Of a DNA stretch of 59,896 nt, positions 35,497-44,702 are shown in pieces. The number at the start of each line of letters is the position of its first letter. Position 1 is the first letter of the stretch. Made by a program: the position numbers and the translations under genes. The stretch lies in assembly GCA_030622545.1 (NCBI GenBank), contig JAUXGA010000015.1, positions 1 to 59,896 on the forward strand, given 5' to 3'. The notes beneath the pieces are model-generated. The model ran no database searches and was not told the origin of the DNA. It worked only from the letters and a program-made list of their open reading frames with translations. Source of the DNA: a bacterium. GTDB taxonomy: Bacteria; Electryoneota; RPQS01; DYHQ01.

Positions 35497-36210
35497 ATGA
35501 ATTCGCCAAGTTCTTCCCCTGGAATGCATTTCTCTATACGTGTTCAACAGGTAATGCAACACTCTCGTGAAGAAGCCATCCGGTTTGGTCATGATTATAT
35601 CGGAACAGAACATCTTTTACTCGGTATCATTCGGTTAGGTGATGGTTTTGCTGTAGAGATTCTAAAGCGCTTGGGGTGCGATCTTGATGAAATACGGAAA
35701 ACAATTGAAGAGATGTTCGAGACACCCAGCAAGACGACAACCACGGACTTCATACCCTTTACCACGCGCGCTGAGAAAGTTTTTAGAACTTCTCACTACG
35801 AAAGCAGATCTTATTCCTCATCTATTATCGGAACAGAACATCTGCTCTTGGCAATCCTACTAGAAAAAGATTCAATGGCCGCTAATGTATTGAACTCCTT
35901 CAACATATTTCATGAAGACGTCAGCTCCCATCTTTTCAATCCGCAACGTCCATCGGAACCCATCGTATCCCAAGATGAACTTCAGAAACTGCTTATCAAA
36001 TTCCCCTTGTCGAAACGCTCATGGAATATCCTAAAAGAATCTCACACCGAGAGTCTTCTTCACTCCAGCATCATCATTCGATCAGAACACCTCCTTTCAG
36101 CAATCTTAAAAGAAAAAGATTCGACTGCCGAAAAAATCCTGAGCCATCTGGGTATCACAGAAAACAAAATTAAAGAGGCGCTCGAAACTATTCGGCGAGA
36201 ATCCTGCTGA
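35497..36210 (+). CDS. Stand-alone triple Clp-N repeat protein (ClpC N-domain without AAA+)
   Basis: The 237-residue protein consists of three Clp-N-type repeats. They lie at about 12-73 (GHDYIGTEHLLLGII), 88-150 (SSIIGTEHLLLAIL) and 170-232 (SIIIRSEHLLSAIL). A normal ClpA/ClpC N-domain has two such repeats, followed by AAA+ modules. Here there are three and no Walker motif, membrane segment or signal peptide. ATG 35497 lies six bases after AAGGAGG, and the gene has its own promoter. Family knowledge says Clp-N domains bind adaptors, substrates or phospho-arginine. A role as adaptor, decoy or anti-adaptor for a chromosomal ClpC is inference. Confidence 0.85.
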   Translation: MNSPSSSPGMHFSIRVQQVMQHSREEAIRFGHDYIGTEHLLLGIIRLGDGFAVEILKRLGCDLDEIRKTIEEMFETPSKTTTTDFIPFTTRAEKVFRTSHYESRSYSSSIIGTEHLLLAILLEKDSMAANVLNSFNIFHEDVSSHLFNPQRPSEPIVSQDELQKLLIKFPLSKRSWNILKESHTESLLHSSIIIRSEHLLSAILKEKDSTAEKILSHLGITENKIKEALETIRRESC

Positions 36211-36336
36211 CCCACCTGAGAACCACATTTCCCGATGAAATTCAGGACAAAAGTTCCTTGTTTTCCGCAAACAGACAGGTTGGGTGAATTTCTGAATCAT
36301 CCCTTAATTCGGGGACTTCCCAGCTAAAAAAATGAG

Positions 36337-36365
36337 TTGACTTTTTGAGAAAAATTTCGCATATT
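36337..36365 (+). promoter_or_regulatory. Sigma-70 promoter for citrate synthase
   Basis: TTGACT at 36337-36342, 17 bases, CATATT at 36360-36365; the gene begins 92 bases later after CAAAGGAG. The rest of the 247-base gap shows no gene. Confidence 0.6.
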
Positions 36366-36457
36366 GGACTTCCCAACCTCGTATCCTAAAGCCTCTAACC
36401 TCAGTAAGATACAACGTGAAATTTTTCTCACACTAACCCTCAACAAAGGAGCTGACT

Positions 36458-37738
36458 ATGTCGAAACTACATGACAAACTCGCTGCGCTTATCCCTCCGA
36501 TGCGCGATGAAATCCGGGGCATTATCAAGGAACATGGCGACAAGGTTATGTCTCAGGTGACCATCCGCCAAGCATACGGCGGTATGCGCGGAGTCAAAGG
36601 TCTGGTCTGTGATACGTCCGAAGTTCCGCCCGACAAGGGACTGGTTATTCGCGGCATTCCCCTGAAGGAATTGACGGACAAACTGCCGGAAGAAATCTTC
36701 TGGCTGCTATGCACAGGTGATATGCCGAACAAAGACGAACTTGCTGATTTCCAGAAAGACCTGATGAGTCGCGGCGAAGTTCCCGACTACGTCTGGAAGG
36801 TTCTGGAAGCAATGCCCAAAGATTCCCATCCCATGGCGATGCTCGACACCGCTATCCTCGCGATGGAATATGAATCCGTCTTCCGCAAACGCTATGATAA
36901 AGGCATGCAGAAAACCGAATACTGGGAGCCGACTCTTGAAGACTCGATGAATCTTTTGGCGAAAATTGCTACTCTCGCTGCTGGTGTTTATCGGATGCGC
37001 TTCGACAAAGGCGCTCGCATTGCTCCCAAGGCTGGTCTTGACTGGGCGGCTAACTACGCGCACATGCTCGGGCTTCCGGATCCGACCGGTGAATTTGCGA
37101 ACCTGATGCGCCTCTATATGGTGCTGCACAGCGACCATGAAGGCGGCAACGTTTCGGCGCACACCTGTCACTGCGTCGGTTCAGCGCTTTCGGATCCGTA
37201 CTACGCTGTTTCAGCCGGTTTGAACGGTCTGGCAGGTCCCTTGCACGGGCTCGCCAATCAGGAATGTCTTGCCTGGATTTTGATGGTCAATGAGAAATTC
37301 AAGGGCTCGCCTACGGAAGATCAACTCCGCAAATTCACGCAGGATACGCTGGACAGCGGCAAGGTTGTTCCGGGTTACGGTCATGCCGTACTGCGCATCA
37401 CCGACCCGCGCTTCGACGCCTTCTCCGCCTTTGGACAGCGCGTTGCCCCCGATGATCCAACGATTGCGACGGTCGCGAAAGTCTTCAAAATCGTCCCTGA
37501 AGTTTTGAAGAAGATTCAGAAAATCAAAGATCCATGGCCGAACGTGGATGCGGCTTCCGGATGCCTGCTCTATCACTTCGGAATGTCGGAATTCAGCTAC
37601 TACACGGTTCTCTTCAGTGTTTCCCGTGTCATGGGAATGGCTTCGCAGCTTATCGTATCCCGCGCCTGGGGCGAACCGATTGAGCGTCCGAAGTCTCACA
37701 CGACGAAGTGGGTCAAAAACTTCGTGAAGACCGCATAA
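36458..37738 (+). CDS. gltA: Citrate synthase, mitochondrial-like type
   Basis: The enzyme condenses acetyl-CoA and oxaloacetate to citrate, entry to the TCA cycle. Catalytic residues are visible in HSDHEGGNVSAHT (from residue 224), VPGYGHAV (His 309) and NVDAASG (Asp 364). The wording of the HSDHEGGNVSAHT and NGLAGPLHGLANQE blocks matches the eukaryotic mitochondrial type rather than the E. coli GltA type, a form also known from scattered bacteria. Length is 426 residues. RBS AAAGGAG precedes ATG 36458, and a strong terminator follows. No TCA neighbours are present. Confidence 0.95.
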   Translation: MSKLHDKLAALIPPMRDEIRGIIKEHGDKVMSQVTIRQAYGGMRGVKGLVCDTSEVPPDKGLVIRGIPLKELTDKLPEEIFWLLCTGDMPNKDELADFQKDLMSRGEVPDYVWKVLEAMPKDSHPMAMLDTAILAMEYESVFRKRYDKGMQKTEYWEPTLEDSMNLLAKIATLAAGVYRMRFDKGARIAPKAGLDWAANYAHMLGLPDPTGEFANLMRLYMVLHSDHEGGNVSAHTCHCVGSALSDPYYAVSAGLNGLAGPLHGLANQECLAWILMVNEKFKGSPTEDQLRKFTQDTLDSGKVVPGYGHAVLRITDPRFDAFSAFGQRVAPDDPTIATVAKVFKIVPEVLKKIQKIKDPWPNVDAASGCLLYHFGMSEFSYYTVLFSVSRVMGMASQLIVSRAWGEPIERPKSHTTKWVKNFVKTA

Positions 37739-37763
37739 GACTCGTTACTTTACGCCTGATAAC

Positions 37764-37804
37764 AAACAGCCGGTTCGGATTTTCCGAACCGGCTGTTTTT
37801 TTTT
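37764..37804 (+). terminator. Strong rho-independent terminator after citrate synthase
   Basis: AACAGCCGGTTCGGA pairs perfectly with TCCGAACCGGCTGTT around a TTTT-like loop and is followed by nine or more T. Confidence 0.95.
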
Positions 37805-37810
37805 ATTCGC

Positions 37811-37836
37811 AAGCGCACTGCCGTGCGGCACTACCA
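37811..37836 (+). repeat. 26-bp element F3, copy 1
   Basis: Identical over all 26 bases to 51026-51051 and, inverted, to 50953-50978. It contains the palindrome TGCCG/CGGCA within GCACTGCCGTGCGGCAC. It lies between the convergent citrate synthase and rmuC genes. Confidence 0.8.
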
Positions 37837-37847
37837 GATTGTATTCT

Positions 37848-38993
37848 CTATTCCTCTCCCGATAAAAGATTCTTATCCTCATCAGCGCTCTTCTCCGCTC
37901 CCGGCAATCTCAATGTGTCCAGTGTCACACCGAAATGTTCCAGATGTTTACCGGCGTCTTCCATGTTGTCGCGGGCGTAGCCAATCTGCTTGTATGCTTT
38001 TTGAAACGCATCCCGGAATTTGTCCAAGTCTCGCCGCAAACCGTCGAGAAGTCCTGCGATTTTCTGCGCTTCCTCGGAAATTTTCATGCCGCGGAAACCA
38101 ATCACCGTCACCTGCAATAACGCCCAGAACGTCGTGGGCGACGCCGGAAACACACGCCGTTCGCGCGCGTGCTGGAGGATGTCCGGCTGACGGAGCAGTT
38201 CATAATGAATGCTGTCGGCGGGAATGAACATCACCGCGAAATTCAACGTCAACGGCGGGCGAATATATTTGTTTGCGATGTCGTCAATATGTTTGCGCAC
38301 ATCCTTCCCAAAAGTGCGCAGAGCTTTATCGCGCTCTTCAGCGGGCAACTCCGCGTCGTTGGCTTTGCGCCAATTTTCCAGCGGGAATTTGCTGTCAACC
38401 GGCAAATGTCCTTGAGAGCTTAAAATCACCACGTCCACCACCTTCTCATTGCCGATGGAATACTGGAGCGCGTATTGTTCAGGCGCGAGACATTCGCTGA
38501 GCATGCGTTCGAGTTGCAGTTCGCCGAATTCGCCGCGCAGTTTCGGAGACTGCAGAATATCGCTGAGCTTGTTTAAATCGCGCGAGAATTCGAATATCTT
38601 TTCATTCGTCGCATGCAGTTCGGAAAGCGCGTCGGTGACTTGCTTAAATGTCTTACCCGTTCGATCAAGCGTCTGGGTGAGCGTCTGTTCCATCTTCCCC
38701 TGAATCTGCGTCAGTTTCTGCTCATTGGCAACCTGCAGTTTCTCGAATTTCTCTTCGAGAGCGCTCGACGTTTTTTGGAGCGCATCCCGCTGTTCTGTTC
38801 GGCCGGTAGTTAGCTCATTCGTCATCTGAGTCCGCAGTTCCGACAGCGTTCTTTGCAGCTCTTCTCGCGATTGCTGAATGGCCGCCCGCAAATCGCTTTC
38901 CGCTGTTCTTCGTCCTCCGATACGGCTCGCGAAAAATCCGCCTGCCAGCACGGATACAACCGCAACCACTGCAACGAGAAGTATGGTTTCCAT
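37848..38993 (-). CDS. rmuC: DNA recombination protein RmuC family
   Basis: RmuC proteins are membrane-anchored, coiled-coil proteins with a restriction-endonuclease-like core that limit DNA inversions at short repeats. Residues 1-25 are a membrane anchor (METILLVAVVAVVSVLAGG), about 30-130 a coiled coil, and the core has LRGEFGELQLERML and VDSKFPLENW (the PD/D-x-K-like region). ATG 38993 is chosen because of AAGAGA seven bases upstream and the anchor that follows. Length is 381 residues. It stands alone between citrate synthase and the first giant exported protein. Confidence 0.93.
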   Translation of the reverse strand: METILLVAVVAVVSVLAGGFFASRIGGRRTAESDLRAAIQQSREELQRTLSELRTQMTNELTTGRTEQRDALQKTSSALEEKFEKLQVANEQKLTQIQGKMEQTLTQTLDRTGKTFKQVTDALSELHATNEKIFEFSRDLNKLSDILQSPKLRGEFGELQLERMLSECLAPEQYALQYSIGNEKVVDVVILSSQGHLPVDSKFPLENWRKANDAELPAEERDKALRTFGKDVRKHIDDIANKYIRPPLTLNFAVMFIPADSIHYELLRQPDILQHARERRVFPASPTTFWALLQVTVIGFRGMKISEEAQKIAGLLDGLRRDLDKFRDAFQKAYKQIGYARDNMEDAGKHLEHFGVTLDTLRLPGAEKSADEDKNLLSGEE

Positions 38994-39085
38994 TGGAAAA
39001 TATCTCTTTTGATGATAGTGATAATACGAGAAGAGCCCCACGTCAACTTCCGACGCAGGGCTCTCATATGAATGCTCGGGTAATT

Positions 39086-42000
39086 TTATTTGATGAGCAT
39101 CATCTTCTTCAGCGCTGACCAGTTCCCGGCCTGAACGCGGTAGAAGTAAAGCCCTGACGGCAGATGCCCGGCATCAAACTGAATCCTATGATACCCCGGC
39201 GACATCGGTTCATTCACCAGCGTCGCTACCTTTTGACCAATAACGTTGAAGATATCAAGCTGCACGAGTTCACGCGACGGCAGGTCGAAGTTAATCGTCG
39301 TTGTCGGGTTGAAGGGATTCGGGAAATTCTGCTGAACAGCGAATTCCGTCGGAATGCCGACTTTCCTGAGTTCTGTTGACAGCCAGAGTTCCACGAAGAG
39401 CAGGTACGGCTCTGTGCTGGCTCCGTGAGTAATCTCAAGAAGCGCGTCAATATAAATTTCAGGATTATTGGGTTCATCAGGATTGTACGTCAGAACAATC
39501 GCCAACGATCTGTTTGAGGGTACGCTGCCGCTTGCCGGATCAATCGTCAGCCATGGCGCTTCCGTTACGAGTTCAATGCTGAATTCCAAATCGCAACGAC
39601 CAGCGGTGTTGGAAATGTAGAAAGAATCTTGGCAGGTCTCGTGATTGTTGCAGGCTGATTCCAGCCGTTCCGGTGAAATCTGGAACCTTGGAATCCGCAA
39701 GATAAAGTTACGCGAGACGGTATCATTACAGGCGACATCCACAGTGCGATCCAGCGAGCAATAGAGTTCCTTCGACGCACGAAGCACCTCGGAACCACAC
39801 GGTGCGACAATCCGGTAGAAAGCATCCGCATCTGAAACCGTCGTCCGACCGGTGGAAACTACTTCAACCGTTGTGTACGGAACGATTCGGTTTGTCGGAT
39901 ATTCTCGTGTATAGCCTTCCACGATTCCGGGAGTCCAGCAGTTGTAGCAGATGCATCCACCATTACGCGGGCAGAAGTCGCCGCTGTTGTTGCAGCAGTA
40001 TTCTGTCGCATCGGTGCCGTCCAGATTCTCAACACCGACGGTAGCACTCTCAAAGTGGTCCACGGTATGATACTGGAATCGAATACCGCCGTAGCGGAAC
40101 AGGATAATTTCAAAGGTAGCCGTACCGCCGAGCGCCAGATACGGTACATCTTTCCACTCGATAACAAGACCGCCATGCATGGTCTTGTACCAGAAGGTAC
40201 CTCCGCTGGACGGATCCAAATCATCCCATAGCGCATACAAAGCGCCATTTGGTTCTTCCGGAGTCGGAAGCGGGCAATCGTTCGAGTAATCGCCGCTCGT
40301 GCTTTCAAAGGTGATGAATCCGTTGGAAGCGAAGCGGAACTCGGTGAACTGTTCTCCGAAGAAATCAAACGTGAATCCAATCGGGAACGGTCCGAGGTTG
40401 CTGTCATCGCCGACATCGGTAATCTGAACAGCTTCCGGATCATCCGACAGCTCAATCCAGTTATAAACGCACAGCGCTTCACAAAGAACATTCACATCAT
40501 ACGGAGGCCCTTCGTTGCCGATTTCATCCAGAGCCGTAAACGAATAGACATACGGAAGCGAAGAATCTGGGACAACTTCACTATAGAAAGGCATATCCTC
40601 AGGAATGCCACTTGTGCGAAGCGTATCATCCCGATACACATTATACGTCTCAACGTCACTGCACGGAGTGCCATCTGCATTCAGCGTCGGTGCTTCCCAC
40701 TCGAAGGAAACTTCACATCCGGTCAGATCATCAAATGAAAGGCTTACATAGGGAATCATGCCCGGCGGCATGTTCGGAGCAACCGTAACCGGATTGGTCG
40801 AATCGGAAAGCACCGTATCGGTCGCTCCGTAATAAGCTGCTCTCACCCAGTAGGTGTGTTCGACATCTTCCGGAAGGACATGATCAAAGAAAGCCGATGA
40901 TTCCGGAGGGCTGACGTGATAAGGCTCAACCGTAACAGAATCACGGTAGACCCAGAAACGGTCAGCTTCGTCCAAGTGACCCATCGTCGTCTTCTCGCCT
41001 GACGACATCCATGAAGATTGAGCCGCTGTCCGGCGATAAGTCGTCGTAAATCTTTCGACCGGAACTATCGAACGCGCCGCACTGCGAATCGTTGGATCAC
41101 AGTCTTCTTGTGAAACGCTCGGTACTGCCAACCACAAAACTTCACCTGTCGCCGGATCCTTCGCGCTTTCGGAAGCGATACCGCCCTCATGAGAACCGGG
41201 ACCGACAATCGCTGTGGGCTGATCGCATCGATCAATGTACACACGAATCATCGGCGTGTACATGAACCAAACCGATTCAAGCGTCGACCAATCACCCGAT
41301 TCACCGGACATGCTAAAGAAGTAGGTATCGTTGAGGAAACTGTCATCATTGGAGTCTCCACCCAGTCCGAGATAATCCATACTACTCGACTGGTAGGCTC
41401 CCACAAAGAAATCGCCTGATGCGATATCCAGCGGCGTATCAAGAGCATAATCTACAAAAGCGTCCATGCCGCCCGTCTGAGTATAGCCGATTTCCAGCAA
41501 TTCCGCGCCCGGTGCGCCAGCGGTATCCGTTTCCCAGACATAAAGTTTATTGTGGCCGCTGGGTGCCGCTTGGGTTGTCCAGTAAATACGTAGACCATCA
41601 ATGGTGACTGGTTGATCGAATGTATATCTTACCGCATAGTAGCCGTGGCTGCCATAACCTAAACCGCCGGCTTCATTGGACCCATCGTCATAGTAATACT
41701 CACGCGTTTGTGATTCATGCGGGCCAATCCAGTCAATCATCACACGATCATCATAATTACCGTCGGAAACAAGACAGGTCGCCGGCAGTGTACCCACTGT
41801 AACTTCAATAATCACCGACGGTATACTTTCCACCGGTGTCGATGGTCCGTTGTCCTTGGCAGTAACGTAATAACGGTAAATTCCCTCGGGTTCATCAAAA
41901 CAATCGAAATACCATGATAAATCTCCCCCCTCCACACAAGAATCCAATACAAATGTTGTTTCTCCGGGATCACTTCGATAAATACAGTATTCATGCACTG

Positions 42001-44272
42001 TCGAATCAGAAAGCGCATTCCATGTTAAGAAGACACACCCTGACGAATAGTCCCAATTTCCGTCGAGCTCCGTTACCTGATCAGGTGTCCTCCGAGTCAG
42101 CGTGAAGTCCTCTCCCGTAACCTCGGTATACGGTAGCAGGTTTACAGAAGAAACGCCGCTCGCATAGCCGTCCAATGATGCCGTTACCGTGCGCGTTCCA
42201 CCCAGCACTCCCTCCAGCGTATAATCACCGGTCACGGATGGATGTGTCATATCCCCCAGCTCCGTTGTCACCATTACATCTGCGACATTGCCGCCATACG
42301 TCGGATCCAAAACGATGGTTCCGCTGATAGAACCCGTTCCGGGGCAGGCCACGCTAAGCCGATAGGCATCTCCCGCTGCCGGACATGCGACTCCGGCACC
42401 ATTGCAGCAAAGTTCCATATAGTTCGTACCGGTGATATCCTCAATGCCCACCGTAGCGGACGTCATCGCGCCGGAGAAGCCGGTATTATAGACAAAATCA
42501 ATCGTGCCGTTCGCTCGAATGATAACCTGGAAGGTACCGGTACCAGCGGCATCATAGAACCCAACGCCATCCCACTGAACAATAAATTCTTCCCCATCAC
42601 TGTATTTGTAAATGGTACCGCCCTGAGCGATTGAGAAATCATCAAAGAACAGATAAATCGCATTATTCGGCCCTCCCGCATCCGGCAAGCAACCATTCAG
42701 GTAGTAACCGCCGGTCGAGGTGAAACTAAGCCATCCGTTTTCGGAAATATTTATCGCCGTATAGTTGCCGCCATAGAAGTTGAAAGTAAAACCAAGTTCC
42801 GCTCCGGCATCGACGCCATCTTCGGTAGTGATATCTAAAGTATCACCTATCCCGGAAATATCATTCCAGCTATAATCGACAGCCGCCCAATCATAGAGAC
42901 CTTCTGTTCCCAAGAAGCCGGAAACATACGCCGACACGCCTTTTCCATCAGTGTTGTACGGAATCACTTCCCACTGATACGCGCCCATCGTTACCATGCT
43001 TTCATCCAGATAGGATAACGCACCACCGATGGCCGGCGATATAAAACCGACAACCCGTACCGTATCCCAGCAGGAATAGCGCCAAACAACCACACTGTCT
43101 AAATCCGCCAATGAATTGCCGGCGGCATCCACAGAAGGATTCGTCCACTCCAGGAATGCTCCCAGGGGGCTGTCATAGGCGGTGAGCTGCAAACTCGTGA
43201 CCGGACCAGGCCCCTGAACAGGGACGCCCTTCCAGCACGTATTCGTAAAGGTCACCGGCAACGTTGTACCATCAAGTCCGCCGAAGACATAGAGATCCGT
43301 TCCGTCCGTAGCCGCAGCAGGCCATACGCGTGAAACCGGTAAGGCTCCTTCATTTGTCCAGTTACCCGTAGCCGGATCAAACTTAACCACATCTCCGTAA
43401 GGTGTCCCTCCGGAAGGAGCGCTTTCGCCGCCAATCAGATAAATGTAAGCGCCGACAGCAACGGCCGTTGCATAGACACGAGGCTGCGGCATATCCGCAA
43501 GCTGAGTCCAAGAGCCGCCCGGAGTGTATTCGAGTACGCGGCTTGGGAAATTCGCTCCGCCGAAAGAGTAAACCTTACCATTACTCCCTGCAGCGCTTGC
43601 CATCCAGCCATCTGCACTCGGAAGGTCTGCAATATCGGACCATATCTCCGAGGCAATGTCCAGTTTCTGAGCAGAGGTCATCGTGGCAAACCCATCCGAG
43701 CCGCCGAACACATAAATATATGAGCCAACAACAGCGACGCCATGAGCGTAGCGCGCATTGCATTCATTAGCAAAACTGTCCCAGTCATCGGTGTTCATTC
43801 TGTAGGCATCTGTAGCTCCTGTCACCACACCCGCTTCAGTGATGCCGCCGACAATGAAAAGATTCGAACCAATCTGGACCTGACCACTACCGGTCATGCG
43901 ACGTGGAGATGAGAAGGCGGGATATCCCGTCAACCAGCTATTCAGTGCTGGATCATACGCCTCCACTGCATCAGCGTTGAATGGATGCGTCGTATCCTGC
44001 GCTCCACCGGCTACATAGAATTGTCCATTGTAATAGCCTGCGATAGCTCCATATCGAGCTGTCGGCATCGGTGCCATCACATCCCAGCTCAGGGCGTCAA
44101 GTCCTGAAAAAGGCGGCGGTTTCTGACCCGAAGACATCACAGGTGTAACACCTATCGCTGCATCGCCAATTTGCGTTTTCGCCGCGTACCCTGGGGTAGC
44201 GAAAACGGTGCCGATACAAAATGCGACTGCGAAAAGAAGGATCATTGAAATCCCAATTACTCTTTTCCCCAT
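39086..44272 (-). CDS. Giant kelch-repeat exported protein with T9SS sorting tail
   Basis: This 1728-residue protein starts at ATG 44272 with AAGGAGA seven bases upstream and a signal peptide ending near GYAA. Residues about 50-350 hold about six kelch motifs (FYVAGGAQ, LFIVGGI, IYVFGGSDG, IYLIGGES, LYVFGGLDG), a predicted beta-propeller. Fibronectin III-like domains follow. A nidogen-like FTFNFYG / ISENGWLSF module occurs twice (about 465-640 and about 1290-1440), each ending near a CCNG cysteine pair. A carboxypeptidase-regulatory-like domain is at about 640-715. The last 85 residues carry QNFPNPFNPTTTINF and end LKKMMLIK, the T9SS type A sorting domain. It is likely surface-attached or secreted, with an adhesive rather than enzymatic role. 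Confidence 0.9.
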   Translation of the reverse strand: MGKRVIGISMILLFAVAFCIGTVFATPGYAAKTQIGDAAIGVTPVMSSGQKPPPFSGLDALSWDVMAPMPTARYGAIAGYYNGQFYVAGGAQDTTHPFNADAVEAYDPALNSWLTGYPAFSSPRRMTGSGQVQIGSNLFIVGGITEAGVVTGATDAYRMNTDDWDSFANECNARYAHGVAVVGSYIYVFGGSDGFATMTSAQKLDIASEIWSDIADLPSADGWMASAAGSNGKVYSFGGANFPSRVLEYTPGGSWTQLADMPQPRVYATAVAVGAYIYLIGGESAPSGGTPYGDVVKFDPATGNWTNEGALPVSRVWPAAATDGTDLYVFGGLDGTTLPVTFTNTCWKGVPVQGPGPVTSLQLTAYDSPLGAFLEWTNPSVDAAGNSLADLDSVVVWRYSCWDTVRVVGFISPAIGGALSYLDESMVTMGAYQWEVIPYNTDGKGVSAYVSGFLGTEGLYDWAAVDYSWNDISGIGDTLDITTEDGVDAGAELGFTFNFYGGNYTAINISENGWLSFTSTGGYYLNGCLPDAGGPNNAIYLFFDDFSIAQGGTIYKYSDGEEFIVQWDGVGFYDAAGTGTFQVIIRANGTIDFVYNTGFSGAMTSATVGIEDITGTNYMELCCNGAGVACPAAGDAYRLSVACPGTGSISGTIVLDPTYGGNVADVMVTTELGDMTHPSVTGDYTLEGVLGGTRTVTASLDGYASGVSSVNLLPYTEVTGEDFTLTRRTPDQVTELDGNWDYSSGCVFLTWNALSDSTVHEYCIYRSDPGETTFVLDSCVEGGDLSWYFDCFDEPEGIYRYYVTAKDNGPSTPVESIPSVIIEVTVGTLPATCLVSDGNYDDRVMIDWIGPHESQTREYYYDDGSNEAGGLGYGSHGYYAVRYTFDQPVTIDGLRIYWTTQAAPSGHNKLYVWETDTAGAPGAELLEIGYTQTGGMDAFVDYALDTPLDIASGDFFVGAYQSSSMDYLGLGGDSNDDSFLNDTYFFSMSGESGDWSTLESVWFMYTPMIRVYIDRCDQPTAIVGPGSHEGGIASESAKDPATGEVLWLAVPSVSQEDCDPTIRSAARSIVPVERFTTTYRRTAAQSSWMSSGEKTTMGHLDEADRFWVYRDSVTVEPYHVSPPESSAFFDHVLPEDVEHTYWVRAAYYGATDTVLSDSTNPVTVAPNMPPGMIPYVSLSFDDLTGCEVSFEWEAPTLNADGTPCSDVETYNVYRDDTLRTSGIPEDMPFYSEVVPDSSLPYVYSFTALDEIGNEGPPYDVNVLCEALCVYNWIELSDDPEAVQITDVGDDSNLGPFPIGFTFDFFGEQFTEFRFASNGFITFESTSGDYSNDCPLPTPEEPNGALYALWDDLDPSSGGTFWYKTMHGGLVIEWKDVPYLALGGTATFEIILFRYGGIRFQYHTVDHFESATVGVENLDGTDATEYCCNNSGDFCPRNGGCICYNCWTPGIVEGYTREYPTNRIVPYTTVEVVSTGRTTVSDADAFYRIVAPCGSEVLRASKELYCSLDRTVDVACNDTVSRNFILRIPRFQISPERLESACNNHETCQDSFYISNTAGRCDLEFSIELVTEAPWLTIDPASGSVPSNRSLAIVLTYNPDEPNNPEIYIDALLEITHGASTEPYLLFVELWLSTELRKVGIPTEFAVQQNFPNPFNPTTTINFDLPSRELVQLDIFNVIGQKVATLVNEPMSPGYHRIQFDAGHLPSGLYFYRVQAGNWSALKKMMLIK

Positions 44273-44702
44273 CGTTTGATCTCCTTCAAAGAAAGCGGTT
44301 ATGAGAAAGTTATTCTTTAGACGTCTATCTATTTTCCGGATCTGCAAACGTGACAATGCAGACCTCACCGTTAAATGTTAATTCAATCGTTATAATATAA
44401 GGAATTTTTCAAGGATGGCAAGTGTTTTCTCAGGAAATCCCTGAAACAAGTCCTGATAGCCTTTCTTCTTATGGATAGAATTCCACTCTCTAATATATTG
44501 TAATTTATATAGTATGCTGTTTTTTGTGATTTAGCAAGTGAAATCCGCCCATCTGACGGAAATTATATCAATATCAACGCCTCTCAGCCTCTTTGGCCAG
44601 ATAGTCTTGAAGCGGAACAATTTGCTTCTTTTCGACAAGGAAAACAGCAGAGAAGAAAAATGCGACCTCACTGCCGCATCGAGGGGAAGAGATGTGGAAT
44701 TA
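44273..44702. other. Gap between two T9SS-cargo genes
   Basis: The part next to 44272 is AT-rich and should hold the promoter of the kelch protein gene. The remainder, up to the stop of the next gene, contains no recognisable gene, RNA or clear terminator. Confidence 0.45.
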
